A DNA stretch of 64,000 bases from Himantopus leucocephalus (lineage: Eukaryota; Chordata; Aves; Charadriiformes; Recurvirostridae). A program made the translations under genes and the position numbers. The notes under the pieces are model-generated. The model saw nothing but the letters and a program-made list of their open reading frames with translations. It ran no database searches and had not been told where the DNA came from. The DNA lies in assembly GCA_003993805.1 (NCBI GenBank), contig RSEF01000012.1, positions 1,853,832 to 1,917,831 of the forward strand, in the 5' to 3' direction. Shown one piece after another: positions 1 through 12,345 of this stretch; position 1 is the first letter of the stretch; every line of letters starts with the position of its first letter.

Positions 1-1790
1 TATCATTATCACAGAAGCATCAAGAGATTCAAATAACACCAAGGATCCTCCAGGCTAGGAATAATCCTTTCTCTGAAAGGTTTATGGTTGAAGTAGGTAA
101 GACAATGAGTGACACTGGAGCCAAGCAGAAGGTCAAGTAAATCGTATAGCAGATCAATAGCAGTGCCATGAATCCCCGGTTTTCCAGCAGGTCCCCAGCA
201 TCCACTGCATTTACACTACTTCCAAATATAAACAAATTCCTATTTGCAGTTTCTCAACTTACCCACCACAAATGAGACAAACATGCATGGATATACATGT
301 CAGTCACATCCACTGTCTTTCCACACAAACAAAACTTATGCTTTGGCTTCAACACACAAAAACTGCCCTAAAATTTTCATGGACCACTTGGGTTTGATAC
401 AGAATTAGGGCTGGCTCTGCATCTCATTGCCAATACGTGCTGTTATCAGTATCACCACTGAGACTAATGAGGCTCCAGTAGTTTCATTGATATGCAGCCA
501 TCTCAGTTATTGAAACATCCTTGCACCTCTCTTATTCATGGAGAGACTTTCACTGGGTGAAAAAATGTATTTTTGCAGTCACAGAATGAATCACAACCTT
601 TTTTTTAAAAAAACCCCCAAAAACGTCAGGTTACTTAGATGTCCTGAAAATTTCAGCACTTCCATACTTGCGCATTCCTCCATTGGAGACATGTAAATAT
701 CAAACCCATCAAATGGGCATGCAGTCAGGTACAGATGAGTACTTTTGTTTTGTCACACAATATCCAGATCCAGGTGGAGGCTATGAAATCCCATCAACCA
801 GCCTCAGCTGACTTCTGCCCTCAAGGACTGAGCCAGGAGTGCATTTTGCCTGATGTGCACCCACCACTCCTTCCATCTGCACGATAGGAAATTCTCTCTC
901 TATCTCCTTATCATTCACCCAAATCATTCCATCAAAACTGGCAAAGCAGGTATGAGTGAGAGCTTGCTCCTTTAATACCGCAGAAGTGTAACTAAGTGCA
1001 CGGATGCATATCCACACTGTAACACAGTCTTAACGTATCCCCTTTTGTGGGGTCTGTCTTGCTTCTTAATGTCAAGGAAATGCATGTCTCTCAAACTTGT
1101 AATTCATATCTCCTCTGCTGGTTCCTATTCATTGTTTCTTCTCCTGTTCCTTTTTATTTGGCTTAAAAAGAAAAGCGTATAATTTTAAGTACAGGCCTAT
1201 CCACTGGCAAAATGGTTGGCTCAACAGAAAGCATATACATCCGTCTGCAGAGGCACAGATCCTGTTTCCTAGTATAGATCACCATAGATAACCCCCAGAA
1301 GGGTTTCCATTCTAAGCCTCTGTTTTGTTTGCCTAACAATTTAATATAATTTTTGCTTACTGAGTGCTTGTCTCCAAGATAAATCATTCTCAAAAGATTA
1401 ATAAATACATAGTTAATGATTTTATAATTTTATCTATGTTTTCTGAGTGATAACAAGATTCTATTGTTTTTGGTAAGAAAAAAGAAGTAAAACATACCAT
1501 TTAAAATTATTATTATTTTTTAAATTTCTGAGCTTTCCTTTAACAGCTGTGCTAAAATGGGAATACAGAGCTGAGCCACCACTGAGGGATCCTGAGTTCA
1601 TCTCTGACAGTGTTATAAATGACTGTTTCAGACTTTAAAAAATTAGAAATCTTTTTAATAAAGTCGCTCTCTGTGCTCACCAAATTTAATCTCTAATTTT
1701 TTGTCATAGTTCAGAATGTCTAGCCTATCAAGGCTAGTCTTGATGTAGCAAATCCATTTGTCATATGCATAGGCTGAACAAGGATGGCAA
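1..1790. other. Non-coding DNA, no recognisable element
   Basis: No repeat family, RNA gene or convincing exon is visible here. Open frames reach at most about 78 codons and none resembles a known protein. A short T-run followed by A-run and C-run near 598-628 is low complexity. AT-rich sequence occupies roughly 1395-1530. Confidence 0.7.
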
Positions 1791-2001
1791 CAGAATCATA
1801 GAATCATCTAGGTTGGAAAAGATCTTTAAGATCATTGAGTCCAACCATTAACCTAACACTGCCACTAAACCAAGTCCCTAAGCACCATGTCTACCCATCT
1901 TTTAAATAACTCCAGGGATGGTGATTCAATCACTTCCCTGGGCAGCCTGTTCCAGTGCTTGATAACCCCTTCTGTGATGAAATTTTTCCTAATATCCAAA
2001 C
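1791..2001 (-). mobile_element. CR1 LINE fragment, 3' end (avian type)
   Basis: Read on the plus strand, the copy opens with agaatcatagaatcatc and runs through stretches typical of the CR1 3' region, such as ccagggatggtgattcaat, cctgggcagcctgttcc and tttttcctaatatccaa. This is the reverse complement of the CR1 3' end, which terminates in short ATTCTATG-type repeats, so the element lies on the minus strand. Only about 210 bp remain, as is usual for 5'-truncated CR1 copies made by target-primed reverse transcription. No reverse transcriptase coding sequence is present. The match to the family is good with few visible indels, so this copy is younger than the one near 58 kb. It cannot be mobile. 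Confidence 0.92.
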
Positions 2002-2600
2002 TTGGTTTCTTAGTGAAAAATTTCGCAAGGTATTAACGTGCTCTAATACCATTTCATATTCATTATCTACCAGTAAGAGGAAATCAAGAAGTCTCTTCAG
2101 AAGCACAAGAAAACAAGGAATTTACTGTCCAAATAGTGCTGTTACAGCATTTTTGCTCCTTTCTTATATCACACCTCTCCCAAACTCCAAACAACATGGT
2201 AGGTGGGAAATGTCATTATAAGATACACATTAGAATATTATTAAGAATGCACAGCTGAACATCTGAAACTCACAGATTAAGCTCAAATTCTTAGCGTGAA
2301 CTCTGACTCAAGGGTATAAATCATAGTACAGCCTTACTACTTTTTTTACAGACCACACAATACCAGGTTATTTTTCTCTAGAAATCTTGGGTGTTCACAT
2401 AGAATCTGGTGCTATATTACTTAGTCCAGTCCAGTGGAGTAATTGTTGTGAGAAGTGTAAAAAGTATTTGCCATCCTTACTCAGATCACATACTATCCTA
2501 TTCTGTGAGAAACCCCAAGAGGAATTTATAGGATTATTCAATGAGTGAGGTACTGTTCATGGTGAGTAAAGGTAGCAGAATCAACTTGCTACTGATTATG
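2002..2600. other. Non-coding DNA flanking the CR1
   Basis: No feature is recognised. An open frame entering from the CR1 fragment (1955-2221) has no family resemblance and begins inside the repeat. Confidence 0.65.
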
Positions 2601-2699
2601 AGCCGCTTTTCGTCACTTACACTGCTGTAAATTTAAATTAACTCCACTCAATCAATGGCGAATAATTGATATAAAATCAGAGTAAGAGGAGAATTAGTC
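2601..2699. repeat. Ancient interspersed repeat, palindromic type (copy A)
   Basis: The block contains cacttacactgctgtaaat, then taactccactcaatcaatgg, and ends agtaagaggagaat. This layout (a chain of tta-cac/gtgtaa words around a central caatgg and an agaat end) recurs at about 12.3 kb and 41.5 kb in this window. I recall similar sequence dispersed through bird, turtle and crocodilian genomes, but I cannot assign a family name. The near-palindromic layout would fit an old non-autonomous DNA transposon. The copy is highly diverged and its ends are approximate. Confidence 0.5.
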
Positions 2700-5600
2700 T
2701 ATAAGTATGTCTAGAATGAATAAACAGTGAAAATTTGCTGGCATATGTAACTCCCCCTTGAAGCTTTGCTGCAAGGTTACTTTTATAACTGATTGTTTCA
2801 TTCTCAGAAGTGCTGTGCTGCTGCTTGAAAAGAAAATATATACCAAGCTTTGGCATGCTAAAATACCCCATGGTTTCCAAGATCTCACATTTTCTTGTGT
2901 GGTATGAAAATCACACAAAAATAGTTCAGGCCATGGGCACATCCTAGCTAGTCAAGGGCAAATAGGTCTTCTGGTAGCCTGTGAAGTATCCTGGTGTGCC
3001 CCATCGTCTTGTGGATGGGTCTTGAACTTCTACAGGAGAAAACTGGACTAGCATAGGAGTGGAGTGATTTCAATGTCACATCTCTTTTTCCTCTCAGCCT
3101 ATTCAGCAGATGCTCTATAAAAGCAAACAAAAGAGCAAGCCCCATCTGGACCATGCATGTTCCTAAATAATGCTGAAGCCCTGTTAGGTTCTCATTGCCT
3201 CTACCTTCAGCTGGGAGGCTTCTGCTCCTTCCTTTCTCCCCTCTGTGGAGGGCTTGGATCTGGTCAATGCCTCTAATTACTACCGCAACACTGTTATTAT
3301 TTAATCTGCAGAGACCTCATGATCCCTTTTGGGTGGTGTATTTTTAACGCCCATGACTATTGCCTGGATATTGTTTCATTTAGCTCCCCACATCAGATTT
3401 AGAGAATGATAAAACTGGCTTCCTCCCTCTGTGATGCTGACCCATCCCCTGTCCTCACCCAAATTCCTGCCTTTGCTTTCTCTATCCCACTTTCCCCACC
3501 TCTCCCATCCCCAAGCAGCGTGTCGAGGAGAGTACCATCACCTCTGGAACTTGCAGATTAAAAGGCAAAAAATTGACAGTAAACTGCCAATGGCTCATTT
3601 ACTGTTGACGGTGAGTCAATCAAAATCCTGCTTTCCCACTGCTTCCTGGCTTTCCCATCTGTGTGAATTCATGACCCGATTTCTGATGTGTTCCACACTG
3701 TTACTTTTTTCCCCTCAGAGTTTAATTGCTTCTGTTTCACATTTGGGTGCTGAAAAATTGACAGAAGCTGCACAATTCCCTCCAGCAATGGATCCTATTT
3801 ATATTGCTGTAAACTACGTTCTGCAGTGATATGATTAGTAATAAAAGGGAGAAAATTAAACAGGAATTAGCATCTCTTTGTATAAAAGCTGGTTATCAAC
3901 CAAGTTTTACTCTAAGGGTCACAAGAAATGTTAACGTTGTTAAAGGCCCACCACACCGTAAGGAAGACATGGAATCCTCACATACAGGGTATACTGAGAG
4001 CAGAACGAAAGCAACTTGCCTTACACCAGATGTAGCATTTATCCAGATAAGTGTCTGTTTCAGGACTGAACATTCTCAGCCATAGCACACACAGAAGGAG
4101 GGGAGCAGGAAGAGGAAAGTCTCTTCCCAGAAAAGTCAACCTGTCCACTTCTTATGTTCTCACAGAGGACATCTGGCCCTTTCCCCACAGCATAAGTGCT
4201 AAGGTAACAGCATGTGTGAGGAAGCTCTGGAAAGGACTGAGGAAGAGCTGTGAATCCACAGTGGATGGAGAGAGCTGCCCCTGGACTGCTTGAGTGCTAC
4301 GGCACACGCAGGGCCAGGCTCCAAATCTCCAGCAGCCACCCCGAGGATATGGCACCAATGCAGAGACTTCAGCCAAGTGCACTCAGAATATGCTGCTTGA
4401 AATTTAGAGAGAAGATTGTGGCAGCAAAGTTGTTGTGCTGTGAATATCTAAGGATGTCAATAAGGATAATAACTTTTAGAAGACCAATCAGTATAGCTGG
4501 GAAAGAAAAAAGGCTTTTGGGCACATAAGTCCATCTTGAATGACATTTCAACTCTCTCCTTCTCATAGGGTTTGAAATAGACCCATTTCTTCTTTGTCAG
4601 AAGAGTGCCCATGACATTTTTGTCAATACTTTTCTACAATTTTTGTCTTAAAAACACATCTGAACTTTCATTTGCTGAATACTATACATTCAGTAAATAA
4701 AAACTGATACATAAAATTATCAAATTTTTTTTTACTAAAACATATTCATAGTGCATAGAATACTTGATAATAATTTTGATATCATTTTCATAAGTATTTT
4801 AATTTTTAATATTTTTTAATTTTTTAAAATTACATGGAACAATTCATAGGAATAGGAAGCTCAATAAACCATGATGGACTGATGTTTTTTAGAAGGCTCT
4901 TCTTTTTGTATAAGTCATTTTGCCTGGGAAACCTTTGCACAAGGTGCTCTTGACCCACTCTACTGAAATAAACTCACTGTGAGAGCAATTGTCAGAGCTT
5001 GACTCAGCCTTTCCCACAGCCAGTATTGACTGATTGATACAATTAATCCTTATGAGGTCGCTGCAAAATCCCGGACTCTGCTGAGCTGCATTGTAGGACT
5101 GGAGCAGAGTAGAGCATATGATAGAAACTCAGTCCTCCAACCTTTCAAATGACATTAGACTTTCCTCATATAAGTGGGGACTTTTATAAGCAGAGAAAAT
5201 GCCCTTTTTCTTTTGCAGTCTGAAGTTTATTTTGTCATGTAGTAGACCATCATGTACAGCTGAATAATAGGCAACATGGCAAGACCTGCTGCTCAGTCAG
5301 CATGCTACCAGACTTAGGTGGTTCAAATGAGGATGTCCTTATTATGGCCAAGCCAGACAAAGCTCCCTGCAGTGGAAACAGCAGGCTCTGGCAGTGGTGA
5401 ACACTGGGGAGACAAGGTTCGACTGGGCACACAGCTGTAGTCTAAGTATACTGTAGGGATGTGATCAACTTCTGCATAACAACAAGCATAAGCTTGGAGA
5501 CACCTTGGCAAGTGAGCAGTTGGAATGGTTCTTCCCAGAAGATGCAACAAAGTCAAATAAAATAACAAAGAATTGTTTTCCAGAAAACATTCCTTTTCCT

Positions 5601-7620
5601 GTGAGGAATTAACGTTCCTCAGAATCCAACTGGTGCACAACTGCCTGTCCTATTTCTTGCCATGGCTAAAGAGAATCTCTTAGCTGTTTCCTCTTCTACC
5701 AAGTCTCCACGAATGAGGAAACTGTTCAGCAAGTGCTCTGCTTCCAGCACTGGAATGGCTGTTTTACCGCTCTGATCAGTTTATTAAGAAACATCCTTGT
5801 CCAGAATCCCTCTGCTAATAAACTGCAATGCAATGCTAATACACCACCTAGTTCTCTCCAGCAGGCAGCTGCTCCCAAAGGGGAAGAAGAAGTAGATTTA
5901 TTCTGCCACCCACGGCACATCCCAGCAGGAAGTTTGGATACTGTTATCATTCTATCAGCCTTTTTTTAGCTCTCTTTGCAGACAGTATTTGCTGTGTCAT
6001 GATGTTTGTGTATGGCTGTATGACTGTGCACACGTCTGCATGGGTCTGTAACAGGGAGACACAATGATATGCCTAGGAGCTGATGCATGTCACGATGGTG
6101 ACATATGAAAGGACATTCGCTCTGCCTGGAGCAGTTTTGCTCCTCGCTGTTTCAGCCCCAAGGATCTTAATACGTGTAGGTATACAGCAGTCTCCTCACT
6201 TCATTGCCCAGTAACATAAGACATCTCTCCAACATCCTGAATACAATTTCATTCACAAATGTAGAGGTGGACATTCTCATTTACCTTCGGCAGACAAGAT
6301 TTGAGCTGGCTGTGAAGACTTTTGTTTTTTCCCCTCCAGAAAAGAAGCAATGTTACCCACATTGACCCAGTTACAGACGGATGAGATGGGAACGGCATGA
6401 AGAGTCTTGTACTGTTGGGTAGAAAATCAACACAGACCAGCATGACTCTGCAAATAGTGATACCTGGCTTATGATTCAAAGGCACGTATGTAAAGAACTG
6501 ACAGTATCGCTCCAGTTACTAATAGGCAGATCCTTCTATTAAATTTACATTAAATGTTCTGTAAAAACAGTGAAGTCAGGTCCTGTACAGGAAAACGAGT
6601 CTGTTAGTAAATTATCTGGCCTTTGGTGCAAATGAAGTCTTTTGTTTTTAAACCAGAGGTTCTGGTTTCATTCTCCTCAGATGATGGCCTGGCCAGGGAA
6701 TGTCACTACAAATAGACCACCAAGAGGGAATCCTAAAGATGACTCCTCTAGGACAGTGAGACAATACAGTGCAGTAAAGTTTGGAAAGCTTGCAATGATA
6801 TTACCCAAGGAATGCCAGCTCAAAGCATGCAGGCAGGACCTCAGTCTTCACTGCTTTCAACCTGGTGCCAACTGTACTAAGAAAAGGGTATTTTGTCTAT
6901 CAGATTTTGTGACAGGACTAGTGGAAATTGGATTGAAAACCACCAATTCAGGCAGCTTATAGTTATAGCCCAGGAAATAAAAAATCAGAGGTTCAGGGGA
7001 TTTAGAAATGAACGGTAAGAAAGAAGATATAATGCTGTCTTTCAAGAGCTACAGAATCCCCCCCCTCTCTTTTCAAAGGCAAACCCCTGCAGCTAAGCCA
7101 AAGGCAACTGAATGGTTGCACATGCTGTTGCACGTGCCCTTCTACAAAAGCAAATATTACACTCCTCTCTAGAAGCATCTCTCTAATCTTGCAAGCTTCT
7201 CTAGAAACTCAGGTGTGTCAGTGCAACATTTACTATTATCTTATTACCTCTCCTTCCTGATATATTCTGATGCACAGGTACGTGGACAGAACAGTTTTGA
7301 CTTTCCAAGGGCTACAGTGGCACTGCATACAGCCCCCACTGAGTTGTGAAGAAGTAATGTCACCTTTTCAAAAGATTAGTGTCAGATTGGCAGCTTCTGG
7401 CATTTATTGAATTTGTACTACTGTTTTAGAAACATGGGTTTTTTTAAAATTCAGGGCTGAGATACTGGAAGCTACTCATTCATGTATCCAAAAACTCCAT
7501 TTGGGTTTTAAAGCCCTATCAGGGATGCATATTCTTAACTCCGGAAACAAAGCAGTCTAACAGAGAAGAAACTTTTCTGAGGAAAAAAGAAGGCTGCCAG
7601 TAAAATTCACAGGTGTGTCC
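2700..7620. other. Non-coding DNA with no assigned element apart from an AT-rich tract
   Basis: Several open frames of 60-132 codons occur, for example at 3431-3829, but many start at GTG or CTG, overlap frames on the other strand and match nothing I know. The AT-rich tract at 4672-4835 is listed separately. There is no clear splice-bounded exon. Confidence 0.65.
4672..4835. repeat. AT-rich low-complexity tract
   Basis: About 160 bp of almost pure A/T, with runs such as caaatttttttttacta and taatttttaatattttttaa. It has no tandem period. Such tracts can act as nuclear matrix attachment or nucleosome-poor DNA, but nothing here shows a function. Confidence 0.75.
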
Positions 7621-7730
7621 AAGATTCCCTCTGTGAATTTGGGCAAGTAGCTTCATCTACTCTGTGCTTTTATTTCCCTGTTTTTGAAATTGAGGTGATA
7701 CTTCATCAGGTTGTTTTAAAGGTAACATTC
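7621..7730 (+). repeat. MIR/CORE-SINE-like ancient fragment
   Basis: The core reads gggcaagtagcttcatcta, then tgtgctttta and ttgaaattgaggtgata. These match the order of the MIR consensus (gggcaag, cttaacct, tgcctcagtttcc, aaaatggggata). It is diverged and carries no A-tail or target-site duplication. Confidence 0.65.
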
Positions 7731-7954
7731 ACAAATGACTGATGTGCGCAATAAAACATGATTGAGTTGCAGAAAACTGACTGAAGACCCAGCATAAGTC
7801 TGCTAATTAATCTGGTCCAGCTTCTGCCAACACAAGATTTCCCTGTACACTATATTTATTTTTTTCAGCCCTGTACAAAAAAAAAGACAGATACTCTTTA
7901 AACATCTGATAAACCAATGGGTACAAGAAAGGCTTCTTAGAGGCAAAGAGTAAA

Positions 7955-8085
7955 AACTAGGACTCCTGGCTTCTGTTTTCAGTTCTGCCACTTACTCACT
8001 ATTTGACTATGGACAAAGCACCTACCCTCCCCACACTTCATTTCATTAAAAACAGATCAAGAGGGTATTGCAAGGTTATTATTTT
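7955..8085 (+). repeat. MIR/CORE-SINE-like ancient fragment
   Basis: The sequence contains aggactcctggcttctg, then tctgccacttactcact and tatggacaaagcacctac. This is the MIR order 'ctgccacttactagctgtgtgaccttgggcaag'. It lies about 225 bp downstream of another fragment in the same orientation. Confidence 0.7.
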
Positions 8086-9592
8086 TCTAATTACCCCAGA
8101 GTCCTAGCATGAAAGGCCTTTCAGGAAAGAGATTTTTACAGAAAATAGTAATCCATCACTTAGTTGCCAAGAAATTACAAAACTCTGCAGACTGAACCAT
8201 GAACAAGCTATGTCACTGAAGCTTATTTCTACTTCTATGTGACAAACACCTGAGCAAATCAGCTGTGGGAGTAAACATAATCAAGGGTTATTAGTTAATA
8301 AGTACTAATCTCCCACAAACACTTGTATACTAAAGCAGGCACCTTCCAAACACAGGCTCCATTGCAAAAGGAATTTTGCTCAACCAAAGTTTGTTTTTTC
8401 TTGCCTGTTGCCCAGCAACTTTCAGTTAGCATTTGAGTATGTGCTAGAAAATACACGCAAAAATTCTTTTTTTTGTGTCAATTGCTCCAATTGCTCCACC
8501 ACAGTTCAGAAGCAACAGTGGGTTTTGATCTGCCTGGATGACATCACTCACATGGTCAGTGTTGCTCAGTTTGCTGTCACCACCCATGACAGGCTGAGTG
8601 CAGTTCCCTATCACACAGGCCTTGGCAGAGAACGTGGCTTAGGTAGTTCTTGTACCAGAATGCCCCATGCTGTAAGTCACCCATGTCTGTCCCATACACC
8701 ACACTTCACCATGTCCTCATACTAACATAACTAACCTGTATCTTTTCGGTGATATGTTTTACACTATGGACCTCTGAAAAACTGTACTGGCAAAGGGGAC
8801 TGTGTACTGCACAGCCTGGCATGCAGTGATTCTAGGTGTGAATGGCATTTACCTTTTCCAACACTGAACAGAACTGGAGTAGAAAACGCTCGACACTATG
8901 GACACTTCAGTTGGGTGACAACTTTCCTGACACTTATGTCCTTTCCTTCCCCAGTTCCCCACAGCAATGACCCAATGAGCCAGTTCTCCATATCATGTCC
9001 CCACTGTCTGTGCAGTACACTGTCAGTACACCAGATGGTCTGTGTGAGTGGGGAGGATGCCATGTTAAAACTGCTGAACTTAAAACTTCGGATTGCTTTG
9101 TCCAGTTAAACAGCTATTGCACTCCACCTTGTATTGGGATGCATTCAAGTATGACAGCTGTGCTGAGTCCTTTAGGATGTAAGATACTGTACAGAAAAAT
9201 GCTACAACCATTAGCTAGTACACTTTCATTTACTTCTAAGAAGCTACAGTATCAAAGGCATCTACTATCAAACCCAAGAAGAGCAAAGGGGCAGTTAAGT
9301 GCCAAAGGGCTACAGCGGCTCAGGGTAGATGTTATGAAATCTGGGTTGAAATTTTCAAAGCAATTTGAGGAACTGCAATGCACACTGAAATCTCATTCTT
9401 AAGCATCTCCCCCCAGTCTTCTACTGATGCTGTGTGCTTCTGGGATATTCAGTGTCTAAAGAAAGAGTATTTGCTCACCTTTGTTCGCTACTTTGAGAAC
9501 TATTTGTACAAATAGGAATTTACAAATTACTACTGGAGTGGCAGGCTCAAGAAGCACTGAAACACTTGCCTTTTTTACAGAGTCTGTAGTCT
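8086..9592. other. Non-coding DNA
   Basis: No recognised element. Open frames of 105 codons (8408-8725) and 135 codons (8995-9402) resemble no known protein. A 9-bp direct tandem repeat of caattgctc begins at 8479. Confidence 0.6.
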
Positions 9593-9650
9593 CACTGAAG
9601 CTGACAGGACTACTCATGCTTCAAGTCAAACACATGCTTAAGTAGCTATT
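9593..9650 (+). repeat. Ancient dispersed repeat fragment of the 'cacatgcttaagt' type
   Basis: The stretch reads actgaagctgacaggacta, then catgcttcaagtcaaacac and atgcttaagta. I recall a common old sauropsid repeat of the pattern 'tgaagtcaatgggacta.. catgcttaaag.. caca tgcttaagt', which this follows. The fragment is short and I know no certain family name. Confidence 0.4.
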
Positions 9651-10672
9651 ATGTGAAGTCCCACCACAACTGGAGATTGTGTAAGTGATGAGGTGACCCC
9701 TGAACTTTGTGTCTCAGGCTGAAACACTCGGTTGCCAACAACTGTGAGTATTTTGGGAATTAACTCATCTCACATCAAATAGATTTCATTATCTTTCCAC
9801 AAAATGAGATGATGCTAGTGGGCAGTGATTCTAATGCCATTTACCAGCATTAGTTTATGCTTATGTGAAAATCTCCTTTCTTGTGGATTACAGTAAAGCA
9901 GAATTTGTCAGAATTGCAGAGAAGCTGGGGACTTCTGCTTTTGATTTCTGATCACAGCTCTACCTTCCTCCACCAAGAAAATAGAAAATGATTAGTCATG
10001 TAGTGCCTATTGATTTAGTAGTCTTCATTTTAAAAATTATGTTTCCCAGTATTGTTCTTTTTTTATTATTATTACTGAAGCAAATTGTAACATACTGAAT
10101 TGGAAATTGGTTAACTCCTTCCTGTCTCTGCTTTTATAGCTCATTTTCTCTCTGATTGAACTCTGAAAAGCCATAAAATGAGAACTGTTTTCTCTAAACA
10201 TAGGAAATAAAAGACAGGCTTCATAAGAACTTGTCATGCTCAGGTTACTTCTGCCTCTTTCATTCTCACCATCCACTGTAATTCCTTCCCTTCCTTCCCA
10301 ACTCTTTTATCATAAGTTTTCCATGAGAATATTAGCAGAAGCATACAGTAGTTAACTGCTGATAGTGAGGTGATTTGGCTAAACTGCCGCATGAAAAATG
10401 TTTTCTGTTCCTGTGACAAGGAGTGGAATGACAGCTTGTTTTTTCCCCTTGATCAGAGAGGCACTGGCTAATCTCACAACATTGCTCCCCCTCCTCTACA
10501 GGGACCCTGTAGATTTTCAGGCAGTATTGGGATAAAGTGCAAAAGGAACTCTCAGTCTGCCTTCTATGGATGTATAATGATTGCCACTGAGGCAGGCTCT
10601 CAAAAAGGAGAGAACATCACTGAAAGAGAAGAGAGAAAGTCTGTAAAGGTCCCTGGCCTACTTTTCCCCACC

Positions 10673-10691
10673 AAAAAAAAAAAAAAAAAAA
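10673..10691 (+). repeat. Poly-A run
   Basis: About 19 consecutive A residues follow ttccccacc. No AATAAA signal and no gene-like sequence lies just upstream, so it is not evidently the tail of a retrocopy. Confidence 0.8.
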
Positions 10692-11227
10692 GTTGATATG
10701 AACAACAGACGGAACTCCTAGGTCATGAAATCCATTCCCTCAAATCATAAGTAAAACATCATATAAATCTCCGTAAAATCCTTTGACTACCATCCCAGAA
10801 ACCACTGCAGTATTTCCCCTTGAATGATCTCTGTAGTGTCCCTTTTCTGAAATATCAACAACAATCAGGCATCTAAGAATATTTGGGTGGGAAAAATTCA
10901 GGACAATAGGATGGCTAATTCAGGTTTTGTACTGGGAAAGTAGAACCTGGAAAGGTGAAAAGAAAATAATCTTTGCGGAACTAATATGTGCTTGGGGCAT
11001 AAAAGATAGTGGGACACATACAGATTTACTCATGGACTCTTGAGGCAAGAGCACGCAAGTGCCAATCCATCTTGGACTGAAGCGGTGGCAGATGCTGCCC
11101 AGAAGAAAGGAGTGGTCTCCTGCTAGAACTCCACATAAAAAATCTGAGTAATTACTACAGAGACAAAGTAAGTTGGTATGGATGGAAAAGGGCTTCCAAC
11201 CAACTTTGTAAGAGTGAGAAGATTGTT

Positions 11228-11280
11228 GTTCTGGTCAGAGATCTCTAAGATTGGTAATCTTAGAGATGAACTCTAAGAAC
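11228..11280. repeat. 53-nt near-perfect hairpin (inverted repeat)
   Basis: The centre is a perfect 12-bp inverted repeat: atctctaagatt at 11241-11252, a 3-nt loop ggt, and aatcttagagat at 11256-11267. Pairing resumes outward: agag (11237-11240) with ctct (11271-11274), and gttct (11228-11232) with agaac (11276-11280), separated by small internal loops. That gives about 21 base pairs in a 53-nt stem-loop. The loop is shorter than in typical microRNA precursors. It could be a tiny inverted-repeat element, a structured RNA segment or a cruciform-prone site. The pairing is seen directly; any role is unknown. Confidence 0.85.
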
Positions 11281-12254
11281 AGCCAAGTGTGGCAGAGAAA
11301 TAGTAAGATGAAGGTTTTGGCGGAGCTTCCAATAAAACCAGACTCCAAGATGGATGAAGGAGCAGAAACCTACAGAATGAATACTGTGCTCACACAGTGC
11401 ACTGTGCAGGAGTTGAAACAGTTCACCAACAAGTATTAAATTGCAGTCATTGTCCCGGATATTTGTTCAAAGCTTTGCTAAGCTATTTGCTTCTTTTCAG
11501 TCTTTGCCCAGTGACCTTCATTCAGGCTTTTTAACAGACAAGGCTGGGACAGTCAGGCATATATCCCCTAACTGGTAAAGATAAATAGATTCATAGAATT
11601 GTTAGGTCTGAATTGCATCCACAGCATGTGTGCTCTAAAGATATACAGTTGAGCTCAGCCAGAAGTTATGGGCTTCAAACAGGAATTTCTGGGTGAAATT
11701 CTCTGGCCTATGCCATGCAACAAGCCAGACTCAATAATCTAATAGACACTTCTGGCTTTAAAATCTACAAATCCATGAAAAAAAAGCCGTCTGTTCTATG
11801 CTTTGCTTTTTCTGCAAGCCCATTATCTCTCCAGGCTATCTATATTCAGCTTCCAGCAGCCTCAGGCTTGAAGAGTTTTAGTGATTATAATTCTACCACC
11901 ATTTTGCACCTCCAAAGCTTTTGCAGGGAGGTGTCCAGGGACTGGAGCGAGACAAAGTCCAGTTGCAATTCCAGTTTACCAGTTAAACTGTAGACTGACT
12001 GATTGCAATGGTATCTGTGATCAGTGTAGAACAACAGACAGAGCTGACTCCTTAGAACAAGCCGACATGGAAACTTGTATCACTAATAGCTAGGAATGGC
12101 TTCAGAAATCTGAGAGGTCTTAACAACAATCTCAAGCTGTAGCTTCTTCCATTTTTATTTATATATTGTGCTTTTAATTAAATAGGCTTCCAGTTCACCG
12201 GCACCTTAATAACAACCCTGTTATCCATGCCCTGTACCTCCTTCTTGATACCTT

Positions 12255-12345
12255 GAGCCAGATTCTTACTTAAACCAGTGACACTTCATTGCATGCAATG
12301 GGGCTACTTGAAATTTGCATATGCCTAAGGAGAGAATCCTGGCCC
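12255..12345. repeat. Ancient interspersed repeat, palindromic type (copy B)
   Basis: This is the clearest copy in the window. It opens gagccagattctta, continues cttaaaccagtgacac, has a centre at gcatgcaatggggct, and closes gagagaatcctggccc. The outer ends (gccagattct and agaatcctggc) are near inverted complements, giving the element terminal inverted symmetry like a small DNA transposon relic. Same layout as copies A and C. Confidence 0.6.

Larger units (their letters stand above)
9651..12254. other. Non-coding DNA
   Basis: Apart from the A-run at 10673 and the hairpin at 11228-11280, listed separately, I see no element, exon or RNA gene. Open frames reach at most 92 codons and have no recognisable product. 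Confidence 0.65.

Noticed and set aside
10673..10691. Poly-A run as the tail of a processed pseudogene
   Set aside because: No polyadenylation signal, target-site duplication or gene-like sequence upstream.
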